Source: Brasenia schreberi
Taxonomy: Eukaryota; Streptophyta; Magnoliopsida; Nymphaeales; Cabombaceae
DNA: 64,000 nucleotides
Reading direction: 5' to 3'
Assembly: GCA_036023115.1 (NCBI GenBank)
Contig: JAYKKT010000055.1
Span: 13,020,501-13,084,500, forward strand
In this document: positions 1-10,959 of the stretch, piece by piece
How the letters are laid out: every line of letters begins with the position of its first letter
How positions within the stretch are numbered: position 1 is the first letter of the stretch
Made by a program: the position numbers and the translations under genes
The notes under the pieces: model-generated
What the model was told of the DNA's origin: nothing
What the model saw: the letters and a program-made list of their open reading frames with translations, nothing else
Databases searched by the model: none

Positions 1-1782
1 TACCCAAGCTTGGCCAATATCTGGCCGAGCTTTTCCAAGATCTACCCCATTAACCATCCTAAGTCTTGGTCTTAAACCCTCCCTTAAATCCATACCATTC
101 AACCTAAAAGGCCTAACCAAACCGAGTGCCTAATGCACTCGATTCCCCTAGCCACCCACACTCATCGGGCTTGGCCACTAGTTGGCCAAATATTGGCCTA
201 AAACTACCTAAGCCACCCACTAAATCCTATCCAGCTCGGCCACCATTTGGCCGAGCATTCACTTAGAACCTGGTTTCCAAAACCCACCTAAGACCATCTA
301 CTAAATCTCACCCAGCTCGGCCACCATTTGGCCGAGCATTGCCTTAGCAACCTTTCCTTAGGATCGTACCTTAAACCCTACCTAAGACCATCCCAAGTTC
401 GGCCATTAGTTGGCCGAGCTCACCCTAGACCCGTTCCATTAAACTCCTAAGCCTTAACCTCCTACCTTAGTTAAAACTCGACCTAAGCCAATCCTAAAAC
501 TACCCAGCTCGGCTATCCTTTTACAGAGCATTCCCTTATACCATTTCCGTAGAACCCCGCCTAAGATCATTCCCAACACACCAACCCAACTCGGCCACCA
601 TTTGGCCGAGTATCCCCTTAGGACCTTGGCTTAACTCTTACCCAAGACCACCCACTCAGACCTAGCCTAGACCAAAGATTAGGATCAACACCCCACACAC
701 CTGATCGATTCGCAGAGAGAGGTCCATCCAATGGTTGTACCTAAGGTCGGATTCCATTGATAAAAAGAAAAGTCTAAGCAGACGACGTGTAAGTGTTCGA
801 ACCTGATCTTTTACATTGTTTCAAGTTCAATTAAATTCGATACGGGGTTATAATAATGGAGCGTAGTCTCCCCCTGAGATGTAATATTATGGCTTGAAAC
901 ACGAATCACACACGTACACTCGAGCCTTTTTGCTCTTATCTGCACACTTTTGCACACAAACGGGCCTCAACAACCCATAGGATATAGCTCTATTTATATA
1001 TATTCAATTCGGTTTTAAGGTTCAAGTCGTGTGAGTTGTCTTTCATTTTATACACTCGAAGCACTCACTCACATTGAGCCTTTCCGCTCTTACATATATA
1101 TATACGTATTTTCCCTTTCAGCTAGGTTTTTAAGGTTCAAGTCGTGTGAGTTGCCTTTCAATTTATACAATCAAAGCACTCACTCACATATAGCCTTCTC
1201 GCTCTTAAGATATAGCTATATACTTTCTTTCCGCATCTAAGATATAGCCATATTTCCCTTTTTGTTATTTCCCTTCTGCTATGTCTTTAAATTCCGGGTT
1301 TTCCCTTCAAGTTGTGTGAGTCTGCATTGCATATCCGCCACACTCGAGATAGGGAGCATATTTGCATCAAACCCGATTAATCAAATCGTGTAGAACTTGC
1401 CCGAAATCGAGCACTGGATGCACACGACTATACCCCAAAATTGGCTAAAACCCGAGAGACATAGGAGCGCATAGATCCCATGCATAAAAGTTGCAAATTT
1501 GACAAAACCAATCGATAAAACACTTTCAAGTTTTCAAAAGAGTCGTGTTTGTGTAAAATCAAGTTTTCCTAAAGCGTACAGATTGACCCTTGCGTGCCGG
1601 TGCAAGAAAGTCTGCGACGAAAAGAACCCACTTATCCACAGTCGCCCCAAAAGTTAGATATTTTCAAAACTTACTTCGCTAGTTTGAGAAAGCTAGCTGG
1701 CACGCCCTTTTAAAGCGACGTAAGCACGAAAAGATTCGCTTCAGGCCTAAGAACCCGGAGACGAGGATTTTCCGTGTCTACA
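1..1782 (+). repeat. LTR, right-hand part (L1), left end outside the window
   Basis: The sequence is the reverse complement of the E3 5' LTR (35035-36820): GGCCGAGC-rich tracts at 1-620, a GTGTAAGTG donor-like site near 800, the 'cactcacattgagcc..cgctctta' subrepeats at about 1040-1210, the U5 stem-loop near 1575, and a terminal TCTACA at 1777-1782. The next five bases (gagtt) look like the right-hand target duplication of an insertion into LTR L2; the left copy lies outside the window. It could be a solo LTR or the 3' LTR of a larger element. No protein-coding function is seen; the short ORF at 1031-1240 is LTR sequence. Confidence 0.85.
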
Positions 1783-2255
1783 GAGTTGTGTGAGTTTGCA
1801 TTGCATATACGCCATACCACGAGTTAGGACGCATATTGCATCAAAGCAAGCCCCACACTCCTGTTCAAAAATCACCCAACTTAGGTCATTTGTACACACA
1901 CCTAGTTGGCCCTAAAAAGATAAAAAGAAAGACATAGGCACGTGCAAATCCCACGTGTAATAAAATTTGCAATCATACATACAAAGCCCAAACACTTTGG
2001 GTATTTTTCAAAGAGGTTTACATTTTAAAAGACTTGCCAAGCGTACAGACTGACCCTTGCGCATCGGTGCAAGAAGGTCTGTGACGAAAAGAGCTCACTT
2101 GCTCACAGTCGCCCCGATAGAAGTCAGATTTCAAAAACTTTCTTCGTTAACTTAAGTAAGCTAGCTGGCACGCCCTTTTGTTAAATACGACTTAGACACA
2201 CGAAAAGGTTCACTTCAGGCCTAAGAACCAGAAGTGGGGATTTTCCGTGTCTACA
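1783..2255 (+). repeat. LTR 3' end fragment (L2), host of L1
   Basis: About 470 bp of a Tat-type LTR: the GAGTT-GTGTGAG-TTTGCATTGCAT block, the U5 stem-loop (CTTGCGCATCGGTGCAAG) near 2055, the palindrome and TGGCACGCCC at 2166-2175, and a terminal TCTACA at 2250-2255. Its left part is displaced beyond the window by L1. It ends inside minus-strand LTR L3, with gggtg following. Confidence 0.8.
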
Positions 2256-3569
2256 GGGTGGAGTCGATTAGGGTCTTAGGTGGATTTTAATTAGGATTAG
2301 GTGGGGTCGGTTGAGGTGGTTTAGGGAGGCTAAGAGGGGTTAAGAAGAGTGGTTTAGGGTGAATTAGGGGCTTACCTCTTAATACCGTTTTAGGGTGTGC
2401 TTAAGCTCCAATCAGCCACCTTAAACCTCTTTGTCCAAGCAATATCAACCTTCAATTAGGGTGGGGCAACCCTTAACTCATCCCACACTAAACTACAATT
2501 AATAAAACCCTAAACAAAGAAAGCACTAAAGCACTCACCTTGGACCTTCTCTCTAATCCTTTCAAATTCACGTGAACCCCTTACAATGGACCCCTCACCT
2601 CTATTTATAGGCATTTGAGGTGGGTCTTGGATTTGGGTTTGGGTTTGAGATTTGGATCCAGACCCAAATCCAAACACTATTTGGATCTAGATCGTGGATC
2701 TCGGATATTTTGAGATCCGTATCCGATCCGAATCCAATATTTTTATGGATATGAATCTGAATATTTTGATTTAGATTTGATCCAATCCAAACACTATTTG
2801 GATCCAATCCAAATCCAAACACTATTTGGATCGACCCAAATACTATTTGGATTGGCCCAAATCCAAACACTATTCACTATATGGATTTGGATCTGGATAT
2901 TTATGGTCCAGATCTAAATCAAAATTTCTCTAGATAGTCCTTCTTGGCTTCTCGAGGCGAACGATCTATGTGGGCCCTAGTTTCATCAGTGACCCGTCTG
3001 GTGTTGGGTTTTCCCAATCTGTGTCGTCTGGACTCCTTTCTGCCTTTTGAACTTTGTTTTGCTCATTTCTGGTCTTCCTGGCTCAGATTTAGGATGCATG
3101 AGTGAGAATGGTTGATCTGGCTTTCTAGTGCTCCAGGCTTGCCATCTGCTTCGTGCCTGGGCCTTCCTTTCGCCTTTCGAACCTGGCTTTTACCAGGCCA
3201 TGTTGCTCTTCTGGGCTTCAAAACAAACTTCTGAAGCTGCTTTTGGTATTGGCCTTCATGACCGGCTTGCTGGGCTATTTTTGGATCTGGTGTCGTCTTT
3301 GCATGCTCAACCTGTTCACCTTTAGCTTTTGGGAAAATGGGGCTTAGCGTGGGGTTTCAAAAACTCCTATTTGATAAAGGGCTTCAAAACACTATTTACA
3401 GGATTAAAAGCAATATGTACAGAGTTTAAAACAGTACATATATATTTTCGAATATGTACAGGGTTTCTGGAAGGCTCCTGGGTTTCTAGACTCAAAAATG
3501 GCCCTTTGGGACTGCTTTTGTAAAACCAGGTATGTTTTTAGAAAGTCGTGGGATTTTGGGGTGTTTACA
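2256..3569 (-). repeat. LTR fragment (L3), U3 end, inserted in gag of E1
   Basis: Read on the minus strand this begins TGTAAACACCCC at 3569, the U3 terminus of these LTRs, and continues through a GGATCC/AATCCAAA-rich tract (2620-2930), a TATA-like 'tctatttatagg' near 2600, and a GGTAAGC donor-like site near 2370. The U5 part is missing to the left, where L2 is embedded. The right border is followed by tatac and then E1 gag sequence, so L3 interrupts E1. Short ORFs here are LTR noise. Confidence 0.75.
2640..2885. repeat. short repeats around an ATTTGGAT core
   Basis: The motif CCAAACACTATTTGGAT recurs four or five times with small changes, mixed with GGATCCAAATCC words. Each copy is a partial inverted repeat (CCAAA..TTTGG). 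It lies in the U3 of L3, upstream (in LTR sense) of the TATA-like site. The other LTRs have one simpler copy at the matching place (CCATATATATCCAGATCC). Confidence 0.6.
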
Positions 3570-5360
3570 TATACCTCACTGGGGCAACCTGTTTCAGAGG
3601 TCCTTGACCTCCTTGTTGCCCAAGGGTTTATCTCACTCCCCGAAATTCCCAAGGGAACCACTTCGAAAGGGAGGGTTTTGAACCGTTTTTGCAAGTATCA
3701 TCGACTCAAGGGCCATGATACAAACCAATGTTTCTCCCTTTTAAATAAAATTGAGAACTTGATAGAGCAGGGCTAGCTCCAGGTCATTGAGGAACTAGAG
3801 CCTGCCCAAGCCATATTCAAAGAACCCTTTCCCAATCACGCAAGCACTAGTGGAAAGGGAAAAGAGGTATGTGCTTTCTCAACTTTGAAAAGTTTAGTGC
3901 ATCCATCACATTCTGGTTTTACTACTTGTGCATCATCTCTCATCATTTGTAAGAAAAATGCTCAAGTAGTAATCTGGGGAGCGCTTAGAGTCCCGCCCCC
4001 GGTTAGAGCCATTCTAGAAATTCGAGGTGCTCCAAAGTACTCAAATAGAGCCACAATAGGAACGAGCCTTAGGCAAAGTGTAAGGGAAGTGACCAGGTCC
4101 GGGAGGATCTATCAACCCCAACACTTAGAGAAAAATGTTAAAAAAGTGGTCAGTGTCCTTGGCCCTTCAAAAGCATGCATTCCTAAGGTTTCACAAAAAA
4201 CGGACAAAGGTCAAATTGTTTTAACCACATATGATTTCGAAAATCATCTTTCTAAGATCCTAATAAACATGTCCATCCTAGAGCTGATACAAACCGCACC
4301 TAGGCATAGGCTTGTTTTAGAAAAAATCTTAGAGAGAGCCAAGGTTAACTCAAATATAACTCCCGAGTCCTTGTCATTTCAAGTGGCACCTATCTATGCA
4401 AAGACGCCAATCGTGTTCTCGGAAGACGAGATAGAAAGACCGTATGAAACCCACAACCAAGCGTTGCATATTGAGGTAGTATTGAATCACTATCCTCTCA
4501 ACAAATGCTTAGTTGATGGGAGAGGAGGTCTCAACATCCTTCCGCTCCATGTGGCATGTCAAATCGGAGTCACCTTGACCTTCGTGAACCCAAGTCCCAT
4601 CATAATCACTAGATACGATGGGAATGCATCTAAACCGTTGGGAGTCGTAGAGTTACCTATAGAAATAGGGGGCATAGCCCACGCAGGGGTGTTCCATGTC
4701 TTAGACATACACCCCCATTACAACCTACTGCTTGGAAGACCATGGATACACAACCTGCGAGCTATGCCATCCACCTTCCATAAGTGTGTGAAAATCCCCT
4801 ATGAAAACCAGATTGTGGTAATTCTAGGAGAAAGCCATCCTCAGCTTCAGGGAATACAAAATTTCCCTTGCTTATCAGGTCACCAAGCTTATGAGGACAA
4901 CCTTGGGAAACCATGGGTCAAAACGCCCAAGATCGTCCTCCAAAAACCTAGGAAAATCCTACAAATCAAGAGGCAGCCCAAAGCTTGCCTGCCAAAAACC
5001 ATAAAAATCCTAGGAAAGACCAAGAGCCAACTATTTCCAAAGTCCCTAAATAAAAAAACATTCAAGCATGACATGGATGATAGCAAGTTCCAAAACCATG
5101 AATTATATCAAAACTTTTCAAAAAACAAAAAGTCTTGGAACATGCTATTGAACATGGGTTACATGCCCTACCAAAGCCTAGGGACCCAAAACCAAGGTGG
5201 CCTCGAGCCCATAATACCAAAGGCAAACCCAAGTAGGTATGGGATAGGATATATCCCAACCATTCCCCCAGAACCACCACTTGTGACCACTTGGGTCAAG
5301 GGTGCCCTGGAACCTATTAAAGCAAAAACCTATAATTTAGACCTCTTATTTAGAGTCTAA
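3570..5360 (+). pseudogene. E1 ORF1: gag C-terminus plus aspartic protease, broken
   Basis: Gag packages the RNA and the protease matures the polyprotein in the virus-like particle. The fragment starts inside gag after the L3 insertion, has the knuckle CKYHRLKGHDTNQC near 3690-3732, an in-frame TAG at 3774, and then an open run from 3885 to 5360. The protease active site is at about 4515 (LVDGRGG, where other copies have VDGGGG), followed by YDGNA and LLLGRPWIH, the flap and C-terminal motifs. The ORF ends in LLFRV plus TAA at 5358-5360, the conserved ORF1 end in every copy here. It is non-functional through truncation and the stop. Confidence 0.85.
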
Positions 5361-5382
5361 TTTGTGGTGTTTTCCTTTGTAA
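5302..5382 (+). other. candidate PR-RT intron of E1, acceptor mutated
   Basis: This interval matches the 81-82 bp candidate intron of E2-E4 and E7: GT after AAG-G, CTAAT at the branch-site position, and a pyrimidine tract. The acceptor TTTGTAG has become TTTGTAA, so use of the next AG would put pol out of frame. No RNA evidence is available. Confidence 0.4.
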
Positions 5383-5384
5383 GT

Positions 5385-7173
5385 ATGATGGAAGATCCCT
5401 CCTTAACTAAAAATCCAAAAAAATTACAAATTTTCAAAATCCAAAAACAAATGGAAAAATCTCAAAATCCAAAAACATTAGAATTTTGCGAAAAATCCAA
5501 AAAAACTATAGTTTGTATTTCTCCAAATATCCTTTCTTTACAAAAAACCAAAAAAATCGAAAAATTGGAAAATTCCAAAAACAAAATCATGTATATACCA
5601 GCTACTGGTAAAAATTTGGAAACAACCAAGGATTTTGAAGAAATCGTCTTCATAAAAGGACCCAAGTCTTCAAAACTTGTAGAAATTCCAAAATCAAAAC
5701 CAGATGTTTGCAAAAACCATACATTAAATCCAAATTCCCTAGGATTTAGAATTCTCAAGAATAATCAAAGCACGGAGAAGGATCCCCTTCTCCCTGAGGA
5801 GGATCAAATCTCCGAGCTTCCTAAGTTTAACAAAATCCTCGATTTTGAAAAACTTTCGAATTCTGTAGGAGGGGATTTCATAGAAATCAACTTAGGGAAT
5901 GAGTCAAAACCCAAACACATTAAGATAGGCGCATGTTTGCATAAGCATGAAAAAACATCATTCATTGCATTCTTGAAAACCTATATCGATGTGTTTGCAT
6001 GGACTTACGAAGACATGTCAGGTATAGACTCGAAAGTGGTAGAGCATTGTCTTCCCCTAGATCTAGATTCAAAACCCATAAAACAAAAGCTTAGAAAGAT
6101 TCACCCGAACGTACACTCGCAAGTGAAAGAGGGTTTAGAAGATCTGCTTAAAGCTGGTTTTATAAAACCCATTACGTATTCTGATTGGCTTTCCAACATT
6201 GTTGTAGTTCGAAAATCCAATGGGAAAATTCGAATTTGCATTGATTTCAGAAATTTGAACAAAGTCATGCCAAAGGATAACTTCCCTTTACCAAATATTG
6301 ATTTGATAGTCGATAGTACTGCAAATCATGAAATGTTGTCCTTTATGGATGGCTACTCGGGTTATAATCAAATCAAATTAGCCCCAAGAGACCAGGCTAA
6401 AACTGCTTTTATTACACCCTGGGGCACGTACTGCTATACAGTCATGCCCTTTGGATTGAAAAACATCAGTGCCACATATCAAAGAGCCATGACTACGATC
6501 TTTCAAGATCAAATTCATGAGCTCTTAGAGGTGTATATGGATGATCTCTTGGTGAAATAAAAAACCCGAGAAACCCATAAGGTAAAACTAAACCCTCAAA
6601 AGTGCGTCTTCGGGGTAGAATCCGGCAAGCTTTTAGGTTTTATGGTAAGCCAAAGGGGCATTGAAGTCGACCCCTCTAAGTGTCGAGCCATCATACATAT
6701 GCATCCACCCTCCAATTTAACTCAAATCCGAAGCCTCCAAGGTCGCCTCCAATCAATTAGAAGGTTTATTTCAAACCTCGCTACAAGATGCGAACCTTTC
6801 AACAAACTCTTGAGAAAAGGGGTGAAATTTGTGTGGGACGATGATTGTCAAAAAGCTTTCGAAAGATTAAAAGTGTATTTGGTTAATCCTCCTGTTTTAA
6901 ACCCTCCAAAGCAAGGAAAACCTCTTTTGCTTTATATTTATGTGCATGCGAATGCCTTGGGTGCCTTATTAGCTCAATATGAGGATGATACCCATAAAGA
7001 GTATGCCATCTACTATATTTTGAAAACTCTATTGGCTTATGAACGAAACTATCAAGCCATGGAGAAGACGTGCTTGGCCTTGGTATGGGCCTGCTAAAAA
7101 TTTCGACATTATTTCCTAGATCATGAGATCTGGATAGTGTCTAGGCTTGATCCAATCCAACATTTGTTTGAAA
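5385..7173 (+). pseudogene. E1 ORF2: pol (RT and RNase H), broken
   Basis: Reverse transcriptase copies the element RNA to DNA; RNase H removes the template. The start ATGATGGAAGATCC at 5385 is shared by E2, E3 and E7. A Lys/Asn-rich linker (about 130 residues) precedes the conserved GGDFIEINLG block, the RT fingers (RICIDFRNLNK) and the catalytic YMDD at 6534-6545. A stop at about 6558 coincides with a deletion of about 60 bp relative to other copies (loss of the TRCTH..FERLRLY segment). Reading resumes at 6642 with the RT thumb and RNase H, with a further stop at 7095-7097. The sequence joins LTR at about 7173. It cannot make active enzyme. Confidence 0.88.
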
Positions 7174-7445
7174 CAAACACCTCAAACCGCTTTCGTAGGT
7201 TCTTACACTCAAAAACTCGATTTTAAAAGCATACAGACTGACCCTTGCACATCGGTGCAAGAAGGTCTGCAATGACAAGAGCTTGCTTGCTCACAGTCGC
7301 CACGTTAGAAGTCAGGTTTTAAAATATATCTTCGCTAGCTTAAGTAAGCTAGCTGGCATGCCCTGTATGTTTAAATAGGACTTAGGCACACGAAAAGGTT
7401 CGCTTCAAGCCTAAGAACCAGGAGCGGGAATTTTCTGCGTCTACA
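7174..7445 (+). repeat. LTR 3' end fragment (L4)
   Basis: 272 bp of LTR end with a fully paired U5 stem-loop (7235-7268: CTTGCAC-ATCG-GTGCAAG, flanked by AGAC and GTCT), the palindrome, TGGCATGCCC near 7350 and a terminal TCTACA at 7440-7445. It abuts E1 pol on the left without an LTR start, so that junction is recombinational. It is followed by gagtt, the start of the E2 LTR segment. Confidence 0.8.
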
Positions 7446-7934
7446 GAGTTGCGTGAGTTTGCATTGCATATACGCCATACCACGAGTTAGAATGCATATT
7501 GCATCAAAGCAAACCCCATACTCCCGCTCAAAGTCGCCACACTTAGGCTGAGTGTTCATAACACACACCTAGTTGGCCCAAAAAGGGATAAAAAGAAAGA
7601 CTTAGGCACGTGCAAATCCACGTGAAATAAAATCCAAAAATCATACAAAACAACCTGAATCAAACACCTCAAACACGTTTTGGTAGGTTCTTATATTCCA
7701 AAACTCAATTTTTAAAAGCATACAGACTGACCCTTGCTCATCGGTGCAAGAAGGTCTGCGACGAAAAGAGCTTGCTTGCTCACAGTCACCACGTTAGGAG
7801 TCAGGTTTAAAAATATCTCTTCACTAGCTTAAGTAAGCTAGCTGGCATGCCCTTTTGCTTAAATTAGGACTTAGGCACACGAAAATGTTCACTTCAGGCC
7901 TAAGAACCAGGAGCGGGAATTTTCTGCGTCTACA
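7446..7934 (+). repeat. E2 5' LTR, last ~490 bp
   Basis: It ends in TCTACA at 7929-7934 directly before the PBS. It contains the U5 stem-loop at about 7733-7750 and the palindrome plus TGGCATGCCC near 7840-7855. The first ~2 kb of the LTR is missing: L4 lies where it should continue. Confidence 0.85.
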
Positions 7935-7940
7935 ATTATT

Positions 7941-7958
7941 TGGCACGCCCGGTGGGAT
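7941..7958 (+). promoter_or_regulatory. E2 tRNA primer-binding site
   Basis: TGGCACGCCCGGTGGGAT begins six bases after the LTR end, the usual place for minus-strand priming. The leading TGG pairs with the CCA end of a tRNA. E3 and E4 have TGGCACGCCCGGTGGGAC. I do not assign the tRNA species. Confidence 0.85.
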
Positions 7959-8078
7959 GTGAGTCTTTTAAAATCGACTCACTTTAGGAATCTTGCGAAA
8001 ATATTTTCAAAAGGTGTTGTTTTTAAACTCTTTTTTACTTGTACTTCATACGTAGGAATTTTGAAAAAGCTTGAAAGC

Positions 8079-10934
8079 ATGTCAAAATCCAACCCAAGTG
8101 AAGTGTCGAGCCAAGGCTCATGCGCATCGAGTTCTCACTCTAGGAGGATTTTAAAAAATAAGATCAAACTAGACGAGATAGAGGACTTGAGAAGGGAATT
8201 CGAGGCCAAAATCGATGCTCTCAGCCAAGAGGCTGAAGTAGGTGATTCATTTTCATCGAATGGTGAACAAAGGGCCAAGAAAAAAACTGAAAAACCTCGC
8301 AAGCACAAAGAGGCCTCCGTCATAGAAGGCAACCAATACCACGAGTCCTTCACACAAAAGGACCGTAAAGCCCTACAGCAGTTGCTGAAAGGGCAAAATA
8401 AAGAGAAAAGGAGTTACGCCCTATCTGATTTCCTTCCCATAGATTACGAAATAGACAGTGACGATGAAATACCGAACTTCCATCTGTATGATGGCATGGG
8501 AGACCCTAAGTCTCACTTGCAACTTTTCTCGCGTCGAGCCCATAAGAAGAAAAAGGACTCGATGAAATGGGTGTATTGGCTCCCTTTATCCCTTAAAGGC
8601 ACAACTGCCAAATGGCTGGCTTCCTACGATTTAAGCCAGTTCGTTACTTTTGAAGAGTTAGCGAACTGCTTCATGCAAAGATTTGCACATAACGTAGAAG
8701 TCACGCCGACTTTAAACACTTTAAGGGATACAAAGCAAGGCATGAACGAAGACGTACATGCCTTCATTATTCGATGGAGGTCCCTTTTGGGCCAAGTGCG
8801 AGAGCCCATATCCGAAGGATGCGCAGTCATGCTCATCCTCGATAATTTTAAAAGCGAGCTAAAGACCCTTCTCTCACTCTATGAAATCTCAAGTTTCCAT
8901 AAGTTGATAAAAAAAGCATCCCTTTTCGAAACAAACTTGAAAAAGGGGATATACGATCACTTATGGAAAGGAAGTGCCGTTTCCAAAACCCGCTTGGAGA
9001 AGCCCATCACTTATGGGCTACCCACGATGGACGAAGGGGCAAAACCCCATAAAATTGCCAATGTCCGGGTGGGCACTTCGAAAAATTTTGAAAAATTAGA
9101 AAACAAAAGGGAGAGAAATTTCCAAAAGCCGATTGAAAAACGGGAGTACACGCCGCTAGGGCAACCTGTGTCGGAGGTCCTAGACCTCCTACTTGCCCAA
9201 GGCATGATTGAACTTCCTGAAATCCCCGAGGGAGTCACTTCCAAAGGGGGATATTTAAACCGTTTTTGCAAGTATCATCGGCACAAAGGCCATGATACAA
9301 AACGTTGTTTCTCCCTTTTGAACAAAATCGAGAACTTGATAGAGGAGGGCCGGCTCCAGGTCACTGCGGAACTTGAGCCAACTCAAGCTATCTTCAAAGA
9401 ACCCTTTCCCAAGCACGCCAGTAGCAGTGGGAAAGGAAAGGAGGTATATACCCTCACCTTTTCAAAAGAACTAGCGCATTCATCTGAGTTTGGTCGACCC
9501 GCTTGTGCATCTACTCTTGTACTTTACAAGAAGCCCGCCCAAGTCATCATCCGGGGACCACCAAGAGCTAAATCCCTGGTTAAACTTGTTTTAAAACTTC
9601 AAGGTGCTCCTCAACTCGTAATTAGAGCCAGTTTTAGTGCGAACCCTAGGTTGGTCGTGGGGGAAGTGACTAGATCCGGGAGGATCTATCAACCCCCGCA
9701 GCTACAAAGTGCTAAAAAGGTGGTCAGTGTGCCTGACCCCTCAAAAGCATGTATTCCTAGAGTTATGCCAAAAGCAGACAATGGGAAAGTCATCCTAAAC
9801 CCTTATGATTTAGAAAACCACCTTTCAAAGATTCCTATCCACATGTCCATCCTAGAGCTTATACAAACTTCGCCTAGGCATAGACTCGTGCTAGAGAAAA
9901 TTCTAGAAAGAGCTAAGGTTAGTTCGAACATAAGTCCAGAATCCCTGTCTGACCAAGTGGCATTAATAGGAGCAAAATCACCCATCACTTTCTCGAAAGA
10001 TGATGTAGATCGACCCTACGAGTCCCACAACCAGGACCTGCATATCGAGGTGGTTCTGAATAACCACTCTCTAGACAGGTGCCTAGTCGATGGGGGAGGA
10101 GGGCTCAACATCCTTCCACTTCATGTGGCGTATCAAATCGAAGTCACCTTGACTTCTGTAAACCCAAGCCCCATCGTTATCACTGGATACGATGGGAATG
10201 CGTCTAGACCTTTAGGATCAATTGAACTTTCGATGAAAATGAGAGGGATCACACACACGGGGGTGTTCCATGTCTTGGACATCCACCCCCATTATAACCT
10301 GTTGCTGGGAAGACCCTGGATACATAGCTTGTGCACTGTGCCATCCAACTTCCACAGGTGTGTCAAGATCCCTTTTAGGGACCAAGTCGTGGTGATCCTA
10401 GGTGAGAGTCACCCTCAGCTTCAGGGGATCATAAACTCCCCTTGTTTGTCGAGTTCCTAGGCCCATGAGGCTAACCTGGGGCAGACCATGGTCGAGCCAC
10501 CAAGGCTCGTGTTAAACAACCCTAGGAAGGTTGCGTATGTGAAGGGGCCGCCCAAAGCAGGCCCCCTCCCAATCCTAACCCTTCTAGGAAGACCCAAGCA
10601 TCCCTTATTTCCAAAACCCCTGGACAAAAAGCCATACGAGCACAATATGGACGACAGCAAGTTCCAGGACCATGATTTGTATCATAATTTTTCAAAAAAT
10701 AAAAAATCGTGGAACATGCTGTTGAATATGGGCTACACGCCCTATAAAAGTCTAGGGGCACAAAACCAGGGTCTCCTAGAGCCCATCCTTCCTAAGGCCA
10801 ACCCAAGCCGATACGGGATCGGCTATACTCCCGAAATACTGCCAGAGCCACCCCCTGTGACCACCTAGGTCAAGGGTGCCCTGGAGCCTACCCTAGAAGA
10901 GACCTACGATTTAGACCTCTTATTCCGAGTCTAA
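8079..10934 (+). pseudogene. E2 ORF1: gag-protease polyprotein, two stops
   Basis: This is the structural protein and aspartic protease of the element. I chose ATG 8079 (MSKSNPSEVSS) because E3 has the matching start. In order it has a Ser-rich N-terminus, a charged coiled-coil-like stretch (about residues 27-60), the retrotransposon gag core (about 160-290, from MKWVYWLPLSLKG), the knuckle CKYHRHKGHDTKRC (397-410) and the protease catalytic Asp in VDGGGG (Asp about residue 671), then YDGNA and LLLGRPWIH. The full frame would be 951 residues ending LLFRV. A TAG at 10458 (Gln in other copies) and a TAG at 10866 (Trp) interrupt the C-terminal region beyond the protease. The protease motif is DGG rather than DTG/DSG. 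Confidence 0.9.
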
Positions 10935-10957
10935 CCCGTAGTGTTTTCCTTTTGTAG
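10876..10957 (+). other. candidate PR-RT intron, 82 bp
   Basis: A GT follows AAG-G in ORF1. CTAAC at 10931-10935 fits a plant branch site and contains the ORF1 stop TAA. A pyrimidine tract (TGTTTTCCTTTTG) leads to TAG at 10955-10957. Joining the ends fuses ...VKG to MMEDP in frame, giving one gag-pol chain. The same geometry occurs in E1, E3, E4 and E7 (81-82 bp). The donor is weak beyond GT. Ogre elements are known to carry an intron between protease and RT, which supports the idea, but splicing is inferred here. Confidence 0.55.
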
Positions 10958-10959
10958 GT

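Larger units (their letters stand above)
3570..7173 (+). mobile_element. E1: truncated Tat-clade Ty3/Gypsy retrotransposon
   Basis: This is the internal part of a retrotransposon, from the gag C-terminus through PR, RT and the first RNase H. The left side is interrupted by LTR L3. The right side stops abruptly in the RNase H to aRNH region near 7173, where the sequence switches to LTR (L4), so aRNH, integrase, PPT and 3' LTR are missing. Both ORFs are broken. Other copies in the window show the intact order. Confidence 0.9.

Noticed and set aside
7941..7958. Assigning the primer to a named tRNA
   Set aside because: I cannot search tRNA sets here; the PBS motif alone is reported.
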